Of a DNA stretch of 64,000 nucleotides, positions 60,601 to 62,940 are shown piece after piece (positions within the stretch are counted from its first letter, which is position 1; each line of letters begins with the position of its first letter). Made by a program: the position numbers and the translations under genes. The stretch is taken from NCBI GenBank assembly GCA_007922225.1, contig ML679941.1, positions 61,599,079-61,663,078 of the forward strand. The letters run 5' to 3'. The stretch is from Emydura subglobosa. Lineage: Eukaryota > Chordata > Testudines > Chelidae. The notes below the pieces were generated by a model. The model searched no databases. It saw only the letters and a program-made list of their open reading frames with translations, and was not told the DNA's origin.

Positions 60601-62940
60601 TATTCTATCTCAATGACCTCCATATCTATTTGAGTAAGAGGGATGCACAGCTAAACAAGGTGGCCAGAGGGAGGCTATAGTAGACAGAATTCCACCTAAT
60701 GTCAAGGCAATACACTTTAAAGGGATACTCTGATCTAAAGAACGGACTGCTTCAGCAGACTAGCCTTTGACCATGAAGATAGGTCTTTAAATTTCCAGAT
60801 TTTCACAGAGTCAACTTCTTGATTGTAACCTCATTTTTAAAAATACCTTCTCTTTCTTTTCTCAAGCAAGTGTGCTGTGTTTACTGTGATCATTTACATA
60901 CTGTAAATGTTACAGTACTTAATTGCTTCATTTCTAATGCAGAGACACCTGTTTTGATTTATGGACCTATTTTGGACATCATTCTGCTCCATTCAAATGA
61001 ATGGTGCACGGTAGGGAGGGCGGTTAGCAATTATGTGCAGGAATCAAAAGGCTAATTTAAAGGTTTACTCTTTTTTGTGATAAATACACTTGAATGAATG
61101 ATAGAATAAAAATTCAGGAATAAGAATTAACTCTATTGCTTCATAACAAAGCGAAGTGCTGCTGCTGGATTTTCATACTCAATGACTCTCTGCTGGTTTT
61201 GAATTATTTGCTAAATCATCCTTTAAAAAGAAAACAAAACCGTTGAATATAAGGATTTTTTGCTTCATTAGACATAGGAGTTAATTATCAACTTGTTTTG
61301 AACATCAGTTTTCCTTGATTATAGTTGGAATATTTTCAGATCTGGATATAAGACACAAGTGTACTAGTTGTATTTGTCAATGACCTCTTTCTGGTTTCTA
61401 GTTACGAAAATTGAATGTACATAATAATACTCTTAGATTGGTCAGCTACCTTCTACAGTGACCATGAGGTTTTGGTGGGCCAATTGCATCCCTAGAAGTT
61501 GATGGAGTCACCTGAGGGTGGCTCGACTTCTTGATTACGGAGAGAGAACAGAATATTATACTAGGTGATCACTTGTCTGCCACTTATTTTTCCTCATGTG
61601 GGCTATAGCAGAGTTTTATCTTATAGTCCTTCCTTTATATAGCTGCAGTGCGCATAGAAAATCAGAACTATTTCTCCATCTCATCTGGCCTCTCTTGTAT
61701 ATCCAAGCTTTTTATATGGTGTCTGAGTCAAGTTAAAGTTTGGAGGAGGGCTAGCTGATGTAGGCTTAACCCAGAGAAAACTGAGTTGATATCTGTGGGC
61801 TGGGAAGCAAGCAGAGATTATGTCTGACCCCATGATTGAAGGAGTGTGCTTGCCTTAGGTTACTTGAGTTCACAATGTGGGCATCACGTTAGATCCCTGG
61901 CTGCTCAGGAAGCAGCACTAGGCAAAACAGCTTCTTTTCTGTCTGTGCCTGGAAAGAGAGGTAGAGCCTTTTCTTTCGGACAGAAATGTTGGTAAAATGA
62001 TTTGTGCTTTTGTCACCTTGAGAATAAACTACTAGAATAAAGGTGTTTTTTAAATGGCCACCTTAGGATCATTGGGAAAGCACATTATAAATGTGCTCTG
62101 AGATTTCCTGTGGCTTCCAGTAAATTTCTGGATGGACTTTAAAGTGCTGGTTTCACCATAAAACTCTGTTTGGGCATCAGCTAATGGAAAGACTGTGCCA
62201 GCAGTGGAGGATCTTGATATAACAGTCTCCTTGTATAAAAGTAGGGAGGGTGGCTGTTGCTGACAGAGTGTTTTCAGAAAGAGGTCTAAAAGATCTCCAA
62301 CTCTGAAATTCACATATCCCCATGGTCTGACAAAACAAGGATTTGTTACATTCCGAGCATACTTCAAGGCTCATGCATTGCTTGGGGTGTTCCAGGAAAC
62401 GGTGGCTTTAGAGATGAGTGTGGTTGCTCATGATCTGGTGTTAATTATGGTGGGTTTCTAATCATTAGTTTTACTATTTGTGAGATTAATATTATATATT
62501 ATTATAATATTTGCACAAACACCTAGTGTTGGGAAAGCAGTTTTTAATTAAACAAATTAAATAACAACAGCATAATATTGGTGTCCAAAAGTGGGGGGAG
62601 GAAGGGCTTGTAATCTTTTTGTATTTTAATCTATAAATAAATAATAACAATAATAAATTCTAATTCAAAGTGAATTTCTGAAATATTTATTTTAGTGCCT
62701 AAAGACCCACCTAACAATGTAACATTTCAGAAGATACCAGATGAAGTAACAAAATTCCAAGTGACATTTGTGCCATCATCCGAACCCAATGGAAATATTC
62801 AAGTATATCAAGCCATGGTTTACAAAGAAGATGACCCCGCTGTTGTCCAGATTCACAATCTAAGTGTCATTGACAAAACAAATAAATCGGTCACTGCCAT
62901 GATAGAAGGGCTAAAAGGAGGACATACGTATAACATCAGT
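475..62940 (+). CDS. PTPRQ: Receptor-type tyrosine-protein phosphatase Q, partial (FN3 domains, 15 exons)
   Basis: The exons at 475-657, 1522-1623, 3858-3978, 12163-12323, 13515-13660, 21341-21509, 22306-22599, 22906-23181, 24356-24507, 26368-26509, 34915-35184, 47689-48021, 55626-55747, 60013-60199 and 62696-62940 join in one frame (2903 nt, 968 residues, first codon split) with no stop. They encode ten FN3 domains: residues 1-95, 96-189, 190-294, 295-392, 393-484, 485-582, 583-672, 673-783, 784-886 and 887-968 (incomplete). Recurring marks are a B-strand W, a PNGII turn and a C-terminal YxxxVxAxTxxGxG. The last domain ([20 protein letters not shown]) and the SPDGPPENV start of domain 9 are what I recognise as vertebrate PTPRQ. 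PTPRQ is a single-pass membrane phosphatase, acting largely on phosphoinositides, of hair-cell stereocilia shaft connectors; its loss causes deafness. Both gene ends lie outside the window. No frameshift or stop was seen, so the gene looks functional. The family call is strong; each boundary rests on splice consensus and phase. Confidence 0.93.
658..1521 (+). other. Intron 1 with a degraded palindromic repeat
   Basis: 864 bp intron. About 887-965 contains gatcctgcatacactctcat and gacttcagtgagactactca, phrases of the short palindromic element family that recurs at 14700, 37265, 58150 and 63595. The rest shows nothing recognisable. Confidence 0.6.
1522..1623 (+). CDS. PTPRQ: PTPRQ exon 2: FN3 domain 1, C-terminal part
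   Basis: The acceptor is ttctttag and the donor is gtaagt. The exon is 102 nt, phase 1 to phase 1, residues 62-96. It reads [20 protein letters not shown], the E-F-G strands with the tyrosine-corner pattern [12 protein letters not shown], and ends LNILTDED, the usual linker before the next domain. Because the exon is symmetric, skipping it would keep frame but destroy the fold. Confidence 0.9.
1624..3857 (+). other. Intron 2
   Basis: 2234 bp intron. Roughly 1900-2350 is GC-richer than its flanks and starts with agattgtgactgtctctga, a phrase like the ends of the CAGGGCCAGATT-type MITEs; it is probably a worn DNA-element remnant. The remainder is AT-rich unique-looking sequence. The 63-codon open frame at 3305-3496 has no support as a gene. 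Confidence 0.5.
3858..3978 (+). CDS. PTPRQ: PTPRQ exon 3: FN3 domain 2, first part
   Basis: The acceptor is actttatag and the donor is gtaaga. The exon is 121 nt, phase 1 to phase 2, residues 96-136. It reads [15 protein letters not shown], then [20 protein letters not shown], with the canonical LSW and PNGII motifs. The last codon (Trp) is split across the 8.2 kb intron that follows. This is the only internal domain intron here in phase 2. Confidence 0.9.
5422..5580. mobile_element. hAT-type MITE with 8-bp target duplication
   Basis: The ends are CAGAGCTTAAATT and AATTTAAGCCCTG, inverted copies with one mismatch. GCTGTAAC lies directly on both sides (5414-5421 and 5581-5588), a perfect 8-bp target duplication as made by hAT transposases. 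The element is 159 bp with no coding capacity, so it must have been moved in trans. Confidence 0.85.
5955..6450 (-). pseudogene. Gypsy RNase H remnant
   Basis: On the minus strand [19 protein letters not shown] lies near 6267-6320, [18 protein letters not shown] near 6150-6205, then YLLGN and WLNSMKDTN. These are the D, E and D regions of a retrotransposon RNase H. Frameshifts separate the blocks. A 17-bp tandem duplication at 6335-6368 is one of them. Confidence 0.75.
6450..6660 (-). pseudogene. Gypsy reverse transcriptase, C-terminal remnant
   Basis: The minus strand reads [15 protein letters not shown], then [20 protein letters not shown] and AAPL, the conserved region just after the RT palm in Ty3/gypsy elements. 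The preceding two thirds of RT, including the YxDD catalytic loop, is absent. Integrase sequence abuts directly upstream. Confidence 0.8.
6670..7360 (-). pseudogene. Gypsy-like integrase remnant
   Basis: Going down the minus strand: [17 protein letters not shown] and [18 protein letters not shown] (zinc-binding region, about 7130-7345), [19 protein letters not shown] and VVDYVTR (core with the first catalytic D, about 6960-7055), ILTDQGTN (second D region, near 6860) and GLVERFNGT (near 6800, catalytic E). Several stops interrupt it. It lies upstream, not downstream, of RT and RNase H. Confidence 0.78.
7600..7880 (-). pseudogene. Gypsy-like protease remnant
   Basis: The minus strand carries a [15 protein letters not shown] stretch followed, in another frame, by [20 protein letters not shown], similar to the C-terminal part of retrotransposon aspartic proteases (YPVLLGxDWP). 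The catalytic DSG is not clear. Placed upstream of the integrase as expected for a pol polyprotein. Sequence further up to about 8780 is probably gag, but I found no zinc knuckle. Confidence 0.5.
8789..9370. mobile_element. LTR-like sequence
   Basis: The block begins TGTAACGCGAGGG right after the gypsy internal region, contains the 30-bp tandem repeat, and carries no open coding block. TG...CA ends are symmetric, so it could be the 5' LTR of the minus-strand gypsy fossil (ending at 8789) or a separate plus-strand solo LTR. No target duplication or partner LTR was found; the call rests on position and ends. Confidence 0.4.
8816..8884. repeat. Imperfect 30-bp tandem repeat (2.3 copies)
   Basis: Units of 30 bp start with gctaggcctgagtt at 8816 and 8846, and a third start (gctaggccc) is at 8876. 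Copies 1 and 2 differ by a few substitutions. The array sits just inside the start of the LTR-like block, a common place for short promoter-type repeats in U3 regions. Confidence 0.85.
9371..9630 (+). promoter_or_regulatory. TATA-containing LTR-like promoter fragment
   Basis: TATAAAA at 9513-9519 is followed by ggagcagcccagctcagtct and a GC-richer leader, an arrangement like the U3/R start of vertebrate LTRs. The flanking ends and any partner LTR are not clear. It lies in an intron and there is no sign that it drives PTPRQ. Confidence 0.35.
9745..10735. repeat. GC-rich array of ~190-bp units with inverted repeats
   Basis: A roughly 1 kb block far richer in G and C than its surroundings. The phrase GCCCTTCA(C/T) recurs at about 10011, 10185, 10378 and 10577 (spacing 170-200 bp), and inverted partners (TGAAGGGC-like) follow each some 70-90 bp later, near 10093, 10262, 10470 and 10660. 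Longer inverted matches join 10011-10028 to 10646-10665, and ggcactggctcggatgggg near 10120 to its reverse near 10515-10535. Open frames on both strands are by-products of low stop frequency and the repeat. I do not recognise the family. Confidence 0.65.
11210..11340. mobile_element. Palindromic MITE-like repeat
   Basis: Starts gggccctaattttgcaaag and ends gagtcagggccttaact. The centre has gtcccattgatttcagtggg flanked by inverted acttcatg/tgagtgcagg-type arms. Same family as the copies at 14700 and 58150. No target duplication was found. Confidence 0.55.
11410..11660 (+). repeat. Dispersed repeat (probable Penelope-like or LINE 3' fragment)
   Basis: Contains cccaggatattagagagaca, atctttactggaccaacttc, tgttggtgacagagacaag and cagagttcttcaggtctggg. 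The central 60 bp occurs again at 20545-20615, so it is a dispersed family. I remember this phrase as abundant in turtle genomes; the class is uncertain. Confidence 0.6.
12163..12323 (+). CDS. PTPRQ: PTPRQ exon 4: FN3 domain 2, second part
   Basis: The acceptor is tttctttag and the donor is gtaagt. The exon is 161 nt, phase 2 to phase 1, residues 136-190. It reads [20 protein letters not shown], then [19 protein letters not shown], the E-F-G half of the fold. An open frame continues past the donor to about 12463, but that is intron read-through: the donor is strong and phase 1 matches the next exon. Confidence 0.9.
12324..13514 (+). other. Intron 4
   Basis: 1191 bp. The first 140 bp stay open in the exon frame by chance. 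No repeat or RNA gene recognised. Confidence 0.6.
13515..13660 (+). CDS. PTPRQ: PTPRQ exon 5: FN3 domain 3, first part
   Basis: The acceptor is aatttcag and the donor is gtaagt. The exon is 146 nt, phase 1 to phase 0, residues 190-238. It reads [20 protein letters not shown], then [20 protein letters not shown], typical A-B-C strands with W and PNGII. It ends GTFTQ at a clean codon boundary. Confidence 0.92.
14715..14855. mobile_element. Palindromic MITE-like repeat
   Basis: The left arm cctcctgcaaatgggtctgt ... cactcatgtagagccccatt is mirrored by ggggctctgcatgagtgtaa ... tctgattgcagaatggg, so nearly the whole element folds on itself around aaattggtgg. Non-coding. Same family as 11210 and 58150. 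Confidence 0.65.
17190..20002. mobile_element. DNA transposon fossil, PIF/Harbinger-like ends
   Basis: The left end reads GGTTTGTCTCCACTGTAGTG and the reversed right end GGTTTGTCTTCACTGCATTG, inverted terminal repeats differing at three of twenty places. The ends resemble the GTCTACACT ends of the Harbinger copies at 28673 and 58619. Inside, short plus-strand frames survive: 17765-17977, 18671-18913 and 18928-19152 (the last basic/acidic and coil-like, MLEKEEHMV...[13 protein letters not shown]), followed by AATAAA at 19305. I did not find a catalytic transposase block, so the class is inferred from the ends. A 3-bp AGA duplication is possible but not decisive. Confidence 0.55.
20545..20620 (+). 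repeat. Second copy of the dispersed repeat at 11410
   Basis: Reads atcttttattgtactaactt, ctgttggtgagggagacaag and cacacagagctctgcaggga, matching 11465-11535 with scattered substitutions. A short fragment without clear ends. Confidence 0.6.
21341..21509 (+). CDS. PTPRQ: PTPRQ exon 6: FN3 domain 3, second part
   Basis: The acceptor is cttttccttag and the donor is gtatgt. The exon is 169 nt, phase 0 to phase 1, residues 239-295. It reads [20 protein letters not shown], then [20 protein letters not shown], the second half of an FN3 domain with the YxxWLTADT...GNGN pattern. Ending at 21509 gives a split Ile codon with the next exon, continuing as IPDGPVESL. Confidence 0.88.
21510..22305 (+). other. 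Intron 6
   Basis: 796 bp of AT-rich sequence with an A-run at 21656-21665. No recognisable repeat, RNA gene or conserved-looking block. Confidence 0.6.
22306..22599 (+). CDS. PTPRQ: PTPRQ exon 7: complete FN3 domain 4
   Basis: The acceptor is taccatag and the donor is gtaggt. The exon is 294 nt, phase 1 to phase 1, residues 295-393: one whole FN3 domain in one symmetric exon. It reads [32 protein letters not shown], and a late [18 protein letters not shown]. It could be gained, lost or skipped without a frameshift. Confidence 0.93.
22906..23181 (+). CDS. PTPRQ: PTPRQ exon 8: complete FN3 domain 5
   Basis: The acceptor is cttgatatag and the donor is gtgagt. The exon is 276 nt, phase 1 to phase 1, residues 393-485: a single-exon FN3 domain. 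It reads [39 protein letters not shown] and [18 protein letters not shown]. Only 306 bp of intron separate it from exon 7, the shortest intron of the window. Confidence 0.93.
23182..24355 (+). other. Intron 8
   Basis: 1174 bp. Contains an exact 20-bp direct repeat at 23661-23680 and 23711-23730 and a C-homopolymer run at about 23968-23982. Otherwise nothing recognised. Confidence 0.65.
24356..24507 (+). CDS. PTPRQ: PTPRQ exon 9: FN3 domain 6, first part
   Basis: The acceptor is tctctcacag and the donor is gtatgt. The exon is 152 nt, phase 1 to phase 0, residues 485-535. It reads [20 protein letters not shown], then [20 protein letters not shown]. The frame stays open a little past the donor, but the donor fits and the next exon starts in phase 0. 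Confidence 0.92.
24508..26367 (+). other. Intron 9 with dispersed repeat
   Basis: About 24865-24995 (ccattgtgctggaccctgta, gacaatccctgtcccaagga, gtttacagtctgcaac) belongs to the same dispersed family as 39395-39510. An A-run lies at 26138-26150. About 26270-26345 has aactcccattaacttaagtg with cagcgtgttcgc, a worn palindromic MITE. The open frames at 25282-25979 overlap on different frames and have no gene support. Confidence 0.6.
26368..26509 (+). CDS. PTPRQ: PTPRQ exon 10: FN3 domain 6, second part
   Basis: The acceptor is ttcttctaag after a T-rich tract. The exon is 142 nt, phase 0 to phase 1, residues 536-583. It reads [20 protein letters not shown], then [18 protein letters not shown]. 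The donor gttaga is weak and is followed 11 bp later by a near-copy, aaacag|gttg. Using the second donor would add 11 nt and create an in-frame TAG at 26512-26514. Confidence 0.88.
27950..28094 (-). mobile_element. Probable 3' LTR of the gypsy copy
   Basis: Directly after the purine tract, the minus strand starts TGTAATAGAATATTAAATTG and contains AATAAA in ttatttaaataaaccccagc. Its far end is uncertain (somewhere near 27950-27990). No second LTR was found because the element is 5'-truncated. Confidence 0.5.
28200..28662 (-). pseudogene. Gypsy integrase C-terminal region (downstream of Harbinger)
   Basis: An open minus-strand frame of 138 codons (28616-28200) continues upstream to the Harbinger boundary. 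It carries [37 protein letters not shown] and [17 protein letters not shown], the GPY-type end of a gypsy integrase. Without the Harbinger element and one TCA copy, the frame would run straight on from the integrase core at 31996. Confidence 0.8.
28998..30250 (+). pseudogene. Harbinger transposase (HARBI1-like), broken
   Basis: Begins [11 protein letters not shown] at 28998. Recognisable blocks follow: [20 protein letters not shown] (29402-), [15 protein letters not shown], an out-of-frame AIDGTHIP at about 29568 (first catalytic D), FTDINVGG and [19 protein letters not shown] (second D region), VEMPIVILG, then [10 protein letters not shown] (catalytic E) near 29935. At least three frameshifts and several stops show it is dead. 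The nuclease would cut and paste the element together with its SANT partner. Confidence 0.82.
31041..31592 (-). pseudogene. Harbinger Myb/SANT-like DNA-binding protein, broken
   Basis: From [10 protein letters not shown] at 31592 the minus strand runs through [36 protein letters not shown] and [16 protein letters not shown], then an acidic region ending [18 protein letters not shown]. This is the usual layout of the second Harbinger protein: a trihelix-like DNA-binding domain, then an acidic linker. Three in-frame stops interrupt the first 65 codons. The rest of the protein downstream of 31041 is not recognised. Confidence 0.75.
33183..33380. mobile_element. MITE-like repeat with Harbinger-type end
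   Basis: Starts aaggacttgtctacacatga, like the GTCTACAC ends of the Harbinger elements here, and has internal duplications (agtcactcatattctgaaat and agcactcatattctggaata). The right end is worn and no target duplication is seen. It abuts the 5' limit of the gypsy copy. Confidence 0.5.
34915..35184 (+). CDS. PTPRQ: PTPRQ exon 11: complete FN3 domain 7
   Basis: The acceptor is cttttaag and the donor is gtaacc. The exon is 270 nt, phase 1 to phase 1, residues 583-673. It reads [40 protein letters not shown] and [20 protein letters not shown]. The cysteines near the two ends could pair across the sheet; that is inference. Flanked by the 8.4 kb and 12.5 kb introns. Confidence 0.92.
37265..37445. 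mobile_element. Palindromic MITE
   Basis: Begins agtgccgtgattcagcaaag and includes the inverted pair aagcacatccttaa / ttaaggatgtgctcaa, then actcaatgagacttaaatac and atgcttaaagtaaggcac, near the pattern cacttaagcacatgctta. Ends about ctctattagggcc. Non-coding. Confidence 0.6.
38358..38547. mobile_element. hAT MITE with perfect 8-bp target duplication
   Basis: CAGCATTTCTCAATT at the left and AATTGAGAAACACTG at the right are inverted copies, typical hAT termini. CTCTAGAG flanks both sides exactly (38350-38357 and 38548-38555). 190 bp, non-coding, with internal inverted copies of tggaaccct/ggaacccc and many CpG sites. Confidence 0.9.
38700..39236 (-). mobile_element. GC-rich LTR-like block (uncertain)
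   Basis: A sharp GC-rich block. On the minus strand it begins TGTGTTGGGTCATCTTCCC at 39236 and could end ...TGACGGCA at about 38697, giving TG...CA ends and a length near 540 bp, as for a solo LTR. It contains overlapping open frames on both strands but none resembles a known protein. No target duplication is visible, so the call is tentative. Confidence 0.35.
39395..39510 (+). repeat. Dispersed repeat, same family as 24865
   Basis: Reads gtgatagcacctagggtcct, ctcattgtgcttggtgttgt and gacagtccctgccccagaga. Shares its core with 24865-24995 and a shorter piece at 14380-14425. An ancient amniote interspersed repeat; class not assigned. Confidence 0.6.
39515..41110 (-). mobile_element. CR1 LINE, 5'-truncated, reverse orientation
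   Basis: The minus strand gives reverse-transcriptase pieces: a worn DVIY*DSVKHL (motif vYLDFsKAF) near 40660, [17 protein letters not shown] (catalytic FADD box) near 40410, then [48 protein letters not shown] and [19 protein letters not shown] (the open frame 40197-39928). The 3' UTR follows to about 39515. The layout matches sauropsid CR1. Stops and indels show it is inactive. The 5' end near 41110 is a typical truncation. Confidence 0.85.
41260..41480 (+). mobile_element. Penelope-like 3' terminal fragment
   Basis: Includes gcctcatccatcctgattga-like sequence, tgtatatatacctacc, agtttccacttcatgcatct, gccaacgaaag-type sequence and aaataaatttgttagtctgt then gcaacaggactctcgctgtt. I recognise this tail as a very common sauropsid repeat associated with Penelope-like retroelements. 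Assignment is from memory plus the hammerhead-like fold inside it. Confidence 0.55.
41384..41422 (+). ncRNA. Hammerhead ribozyme-like motif (degenerate)
   Basis: CTGATAA (41389-41395; the active core is CTGATGA) is followed by a GTGGG/CCCAC stem (41397-41401 with 41408-41412, 6-nt loop) and GAAA (41413-41416), the order of a hammerhead core. One core G is changed to A and stems I and III are short, so this copy is unlikely to cut. Hammerheads are known in Penelope-like retroelements. Confidence 0.4.
42170..42345. repeat. Worn MITE-like stretch
   Basis: Phrases gaagggtccgattcttctcc, gttgacttcaacgggaatat and gggctagattttcaagtgct, ending tcaaaatctggcccc, are of the same dispersed palindromic type. 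Possibly two adjacent copies. Ends not resolved. Confidence 0.45.
42484..42625. mobile_element. MITE with 20-bp terminal inverted repeats
   Basis: The left end CAGGGCCAGATTGTGATGCC pairs with the right end GGTATCACAATCTGGCCCTT, mismatched at two places. The centre has ccaatggagtcagt. Ends of this CAGGGCC type suggest a hAT element, but the flanks (catccatt and aagaattc) do not match as a target duplication. Confidence 0.75.
45120..45395 (+). other. Coding-like stretch of unknown origin
   Basis: The plus strand is open for about 80 codons between a TGA near 45141 and a TGA near 45396 (includes [20 protein letters not shown] and [14 protein letters not shown]), and the minus strand is open for 68 codons (45357-45151). 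No splice sites fit the PTPRQ frame and I recognise neither product. It may be a fragment of a processed pseudogene or repeat; chance is possible. Confidence 0.2.
47415..47525. repeat. Palindromic MITE fragment
   Basis: Starts gggcctagttttcctctcac and ends tgtaagtcaggaaagaatca with cctcagtggaattctcttta between, matching the (gggccagattctgctctcag)-like palindromic family. A related piece at 46085-46150 reads ctcccattgactttaatagg then gccaggatttcaac. Confidence 0.55.
47689..48021 (+). CDS. PTPRQ: PTPRQ exon 12: complete FN3 domain 8 with extra loop
   Basis: The acceptor is taatttctag and the donor is gtaagt. The exon is 333 nt, phase 1 to phase 1, residues 673-784, the longest exon and domain here. 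After [20 protein letters not shown] and [18 protein letters not shown] comes an acidic insertion starting [20 protein letters not shown], then the usual [20 protein letters not shown]. The insertion adds about 15-20 residues between the C' and E strands and holds two cysteines seven positions apart (CSDWEHNEC). Confidence 0.93.
48950..49180 (+). repeat. MIR-like ancient SINE
   Basis: Reads catcctcactttacagatgg, ggaactgaggcacagtgt, acttgcttgaggtctcacag and aaaccaagtctcccacatct, the familiar MIR/CORE-SINE order of cattttacagatgaggaaac, aaggtcacacag and gaacccaggtct. Degraded, without clear ends. Confidence 0.6.
49770..50040 (+). repeat. Worn CR1-like 3' fragment
   Basis: Contains tatctagtctagttttaaaa, aatggggtttccagcactta, tctgggggaatgttccatac and cctatttcttaataggtaac, similar to the CR1 3' region in which a short dominant phrase about fixing and closing blocks recurs. 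No RT motif is present. Assignment by resemblance only. Confidence 0.4.
55377..55432. repeat. Perfect-like hairpin, 24-bp arms
   Basis: The left arm starting ATTTAGACACATCTTC (55377-55400) and the right arm ending GAAGATGTGTCTAAAT (55409-55432) are inverted copies with 22 of 24 bases matching and an 8-nt loop. It is intronic, in sense with PTPRQ, 194 bp before exon 13. It could be a mini-palindrome, a transposon end pair or a small-RNA precursor; no further evidence. Confidence 0.75.
55626..55747 (+). CDS. PTPRQ: PTPRQ exon 13: FN3 domain 9, first part
   Basis: The acceptor is ttttccatag and the donor is gtaagg. The exon is 122 nt, phase 1 to phase 0, residues 784-824. It reads [20 protein letters not shown], then [20 protein letters not shown]. 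The W is kept but the usual PNG turn is replaced by ITGP. No ATG-start open frame covers it; it was found by domain pattern and splice sites. Confidence 0.9.
58150..58250. repeat. Palindromic MITE fragment
   Basis: Reads gaatgatcctgcaaacactc, attcacattagtaaattta and tttgacttcagtgggactat, then ttgtg: half of the gatcctgcaaacactta palindrome. Related copies are at 887, 11210, 14715 and 63595. Confidence 0.6.
58619..58884. mobile_element. Harbinger-type MITE with TTA target duplication
   Basis: Left end GGCTACGTTTACACTGGCAG and reversed right end GGGCTTGTTCACACTTACCC are inverted copies with several mismatches. TTA flanks both sides (58616-58618 and 58885-58887), the classic PIF/Harbinger 3-bp target. 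266 bp, non-coding, rich in CpG and in GATCGAT-type small palindromes. The ends resemble the autonomous copy at 28673. Confidence 0.85.
58938..59410. mobile_element. hAT element, non-autonomous, 8-bp target duplication
   Basis: Ends CAGGGCCGTATTATCC and, reversed, CAAGGCCGTTTTAAGA. GGCACTTA flanks both sides exactly (58930-58937 and 59411-59418). The sub-terminal sequence gctagggcctacgaa recurs inverted or direct near both ends (58977-59010 and 59380-59395). 473 bp with AT-rich core and no open frame. Confidence 0.88.
60013..60199 (+). CDS. PTPRQ: PTPRQ exon 14: FN3 domain 9, second part
   Basis: The exon is 187 nt, phase 0 to phase 1, residues 825-887; donor gtaagt. It reads [40 protein letters not shown] and ends STFEA. 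The pyrimidine tract of the acceptor is a TTTA microsatellite at 59984-60010, so the splice site depends on a repeat of variable length. An open frame starting at 59977 runs through this tract and is intron read-through, not a real start. Confidence 0.92.
60415..60590 (+). repeat. MIR-like ancient SINE fragment
   Basis: Phrases gaggagggtaagtatcgtta, ttcctgcttaaaagttggag, gtggcagagcgggcaatgga and ccagtgccttgtccattgga, ending ctatgctgct, follow the MIR order gtggcagagc...gaacccag...tgctcttaaccact...gctgcc. Worn. Confidence 0.5.
61735..62420 (+). pseudogene. LINE reverse-transcriptase C-terminal remnant (L2/Rex/CR1 group)
   Basis: Plus-strand pieces [12 protein letters not shown] (near 61770), [19 protein letters not shown] sequence (62110-62155, compare LHWLPVxxRIxFKVL) and a late [16 protein letters not shown] (62250-62305) are in the order found downstream of the FADD box in Jockey-superclade LINEs. 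The sequence is full of stops and frameshifts. The exact family is undecided. Confidence 0.45.
62696..62940 (+). CDS. PTPRQ: PTPRQ exon 15: FN3 domain 10, first part
   Basis: The acceptor is tattttag and the donor is gtaagg. The exon is 245 nt, phase 1 to phase 0, residues 887-968. It reads [40 protein letters not shown] and ends [11 protein letters not shown]. This block is the most recognisable PTPRQ signature in the window. The B-strand tryptophan is replaced by phenylalanine (VTF). The final strands of the domain must be in the next exon, beyond the window. Confidence 0.94.

Larger units (their letters stand above)
60200..62695 (+). other. Intron 14 (2.5 kb)
   Basis: Holds a MIR-like fragment (60415-60590) and a LINE reverse-transcriptase remnant (61735-62420). 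The rest is AT-rich with nothing recognised. The exon-14 frame stays open to 60408 by chance. Confidence 0.65.
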
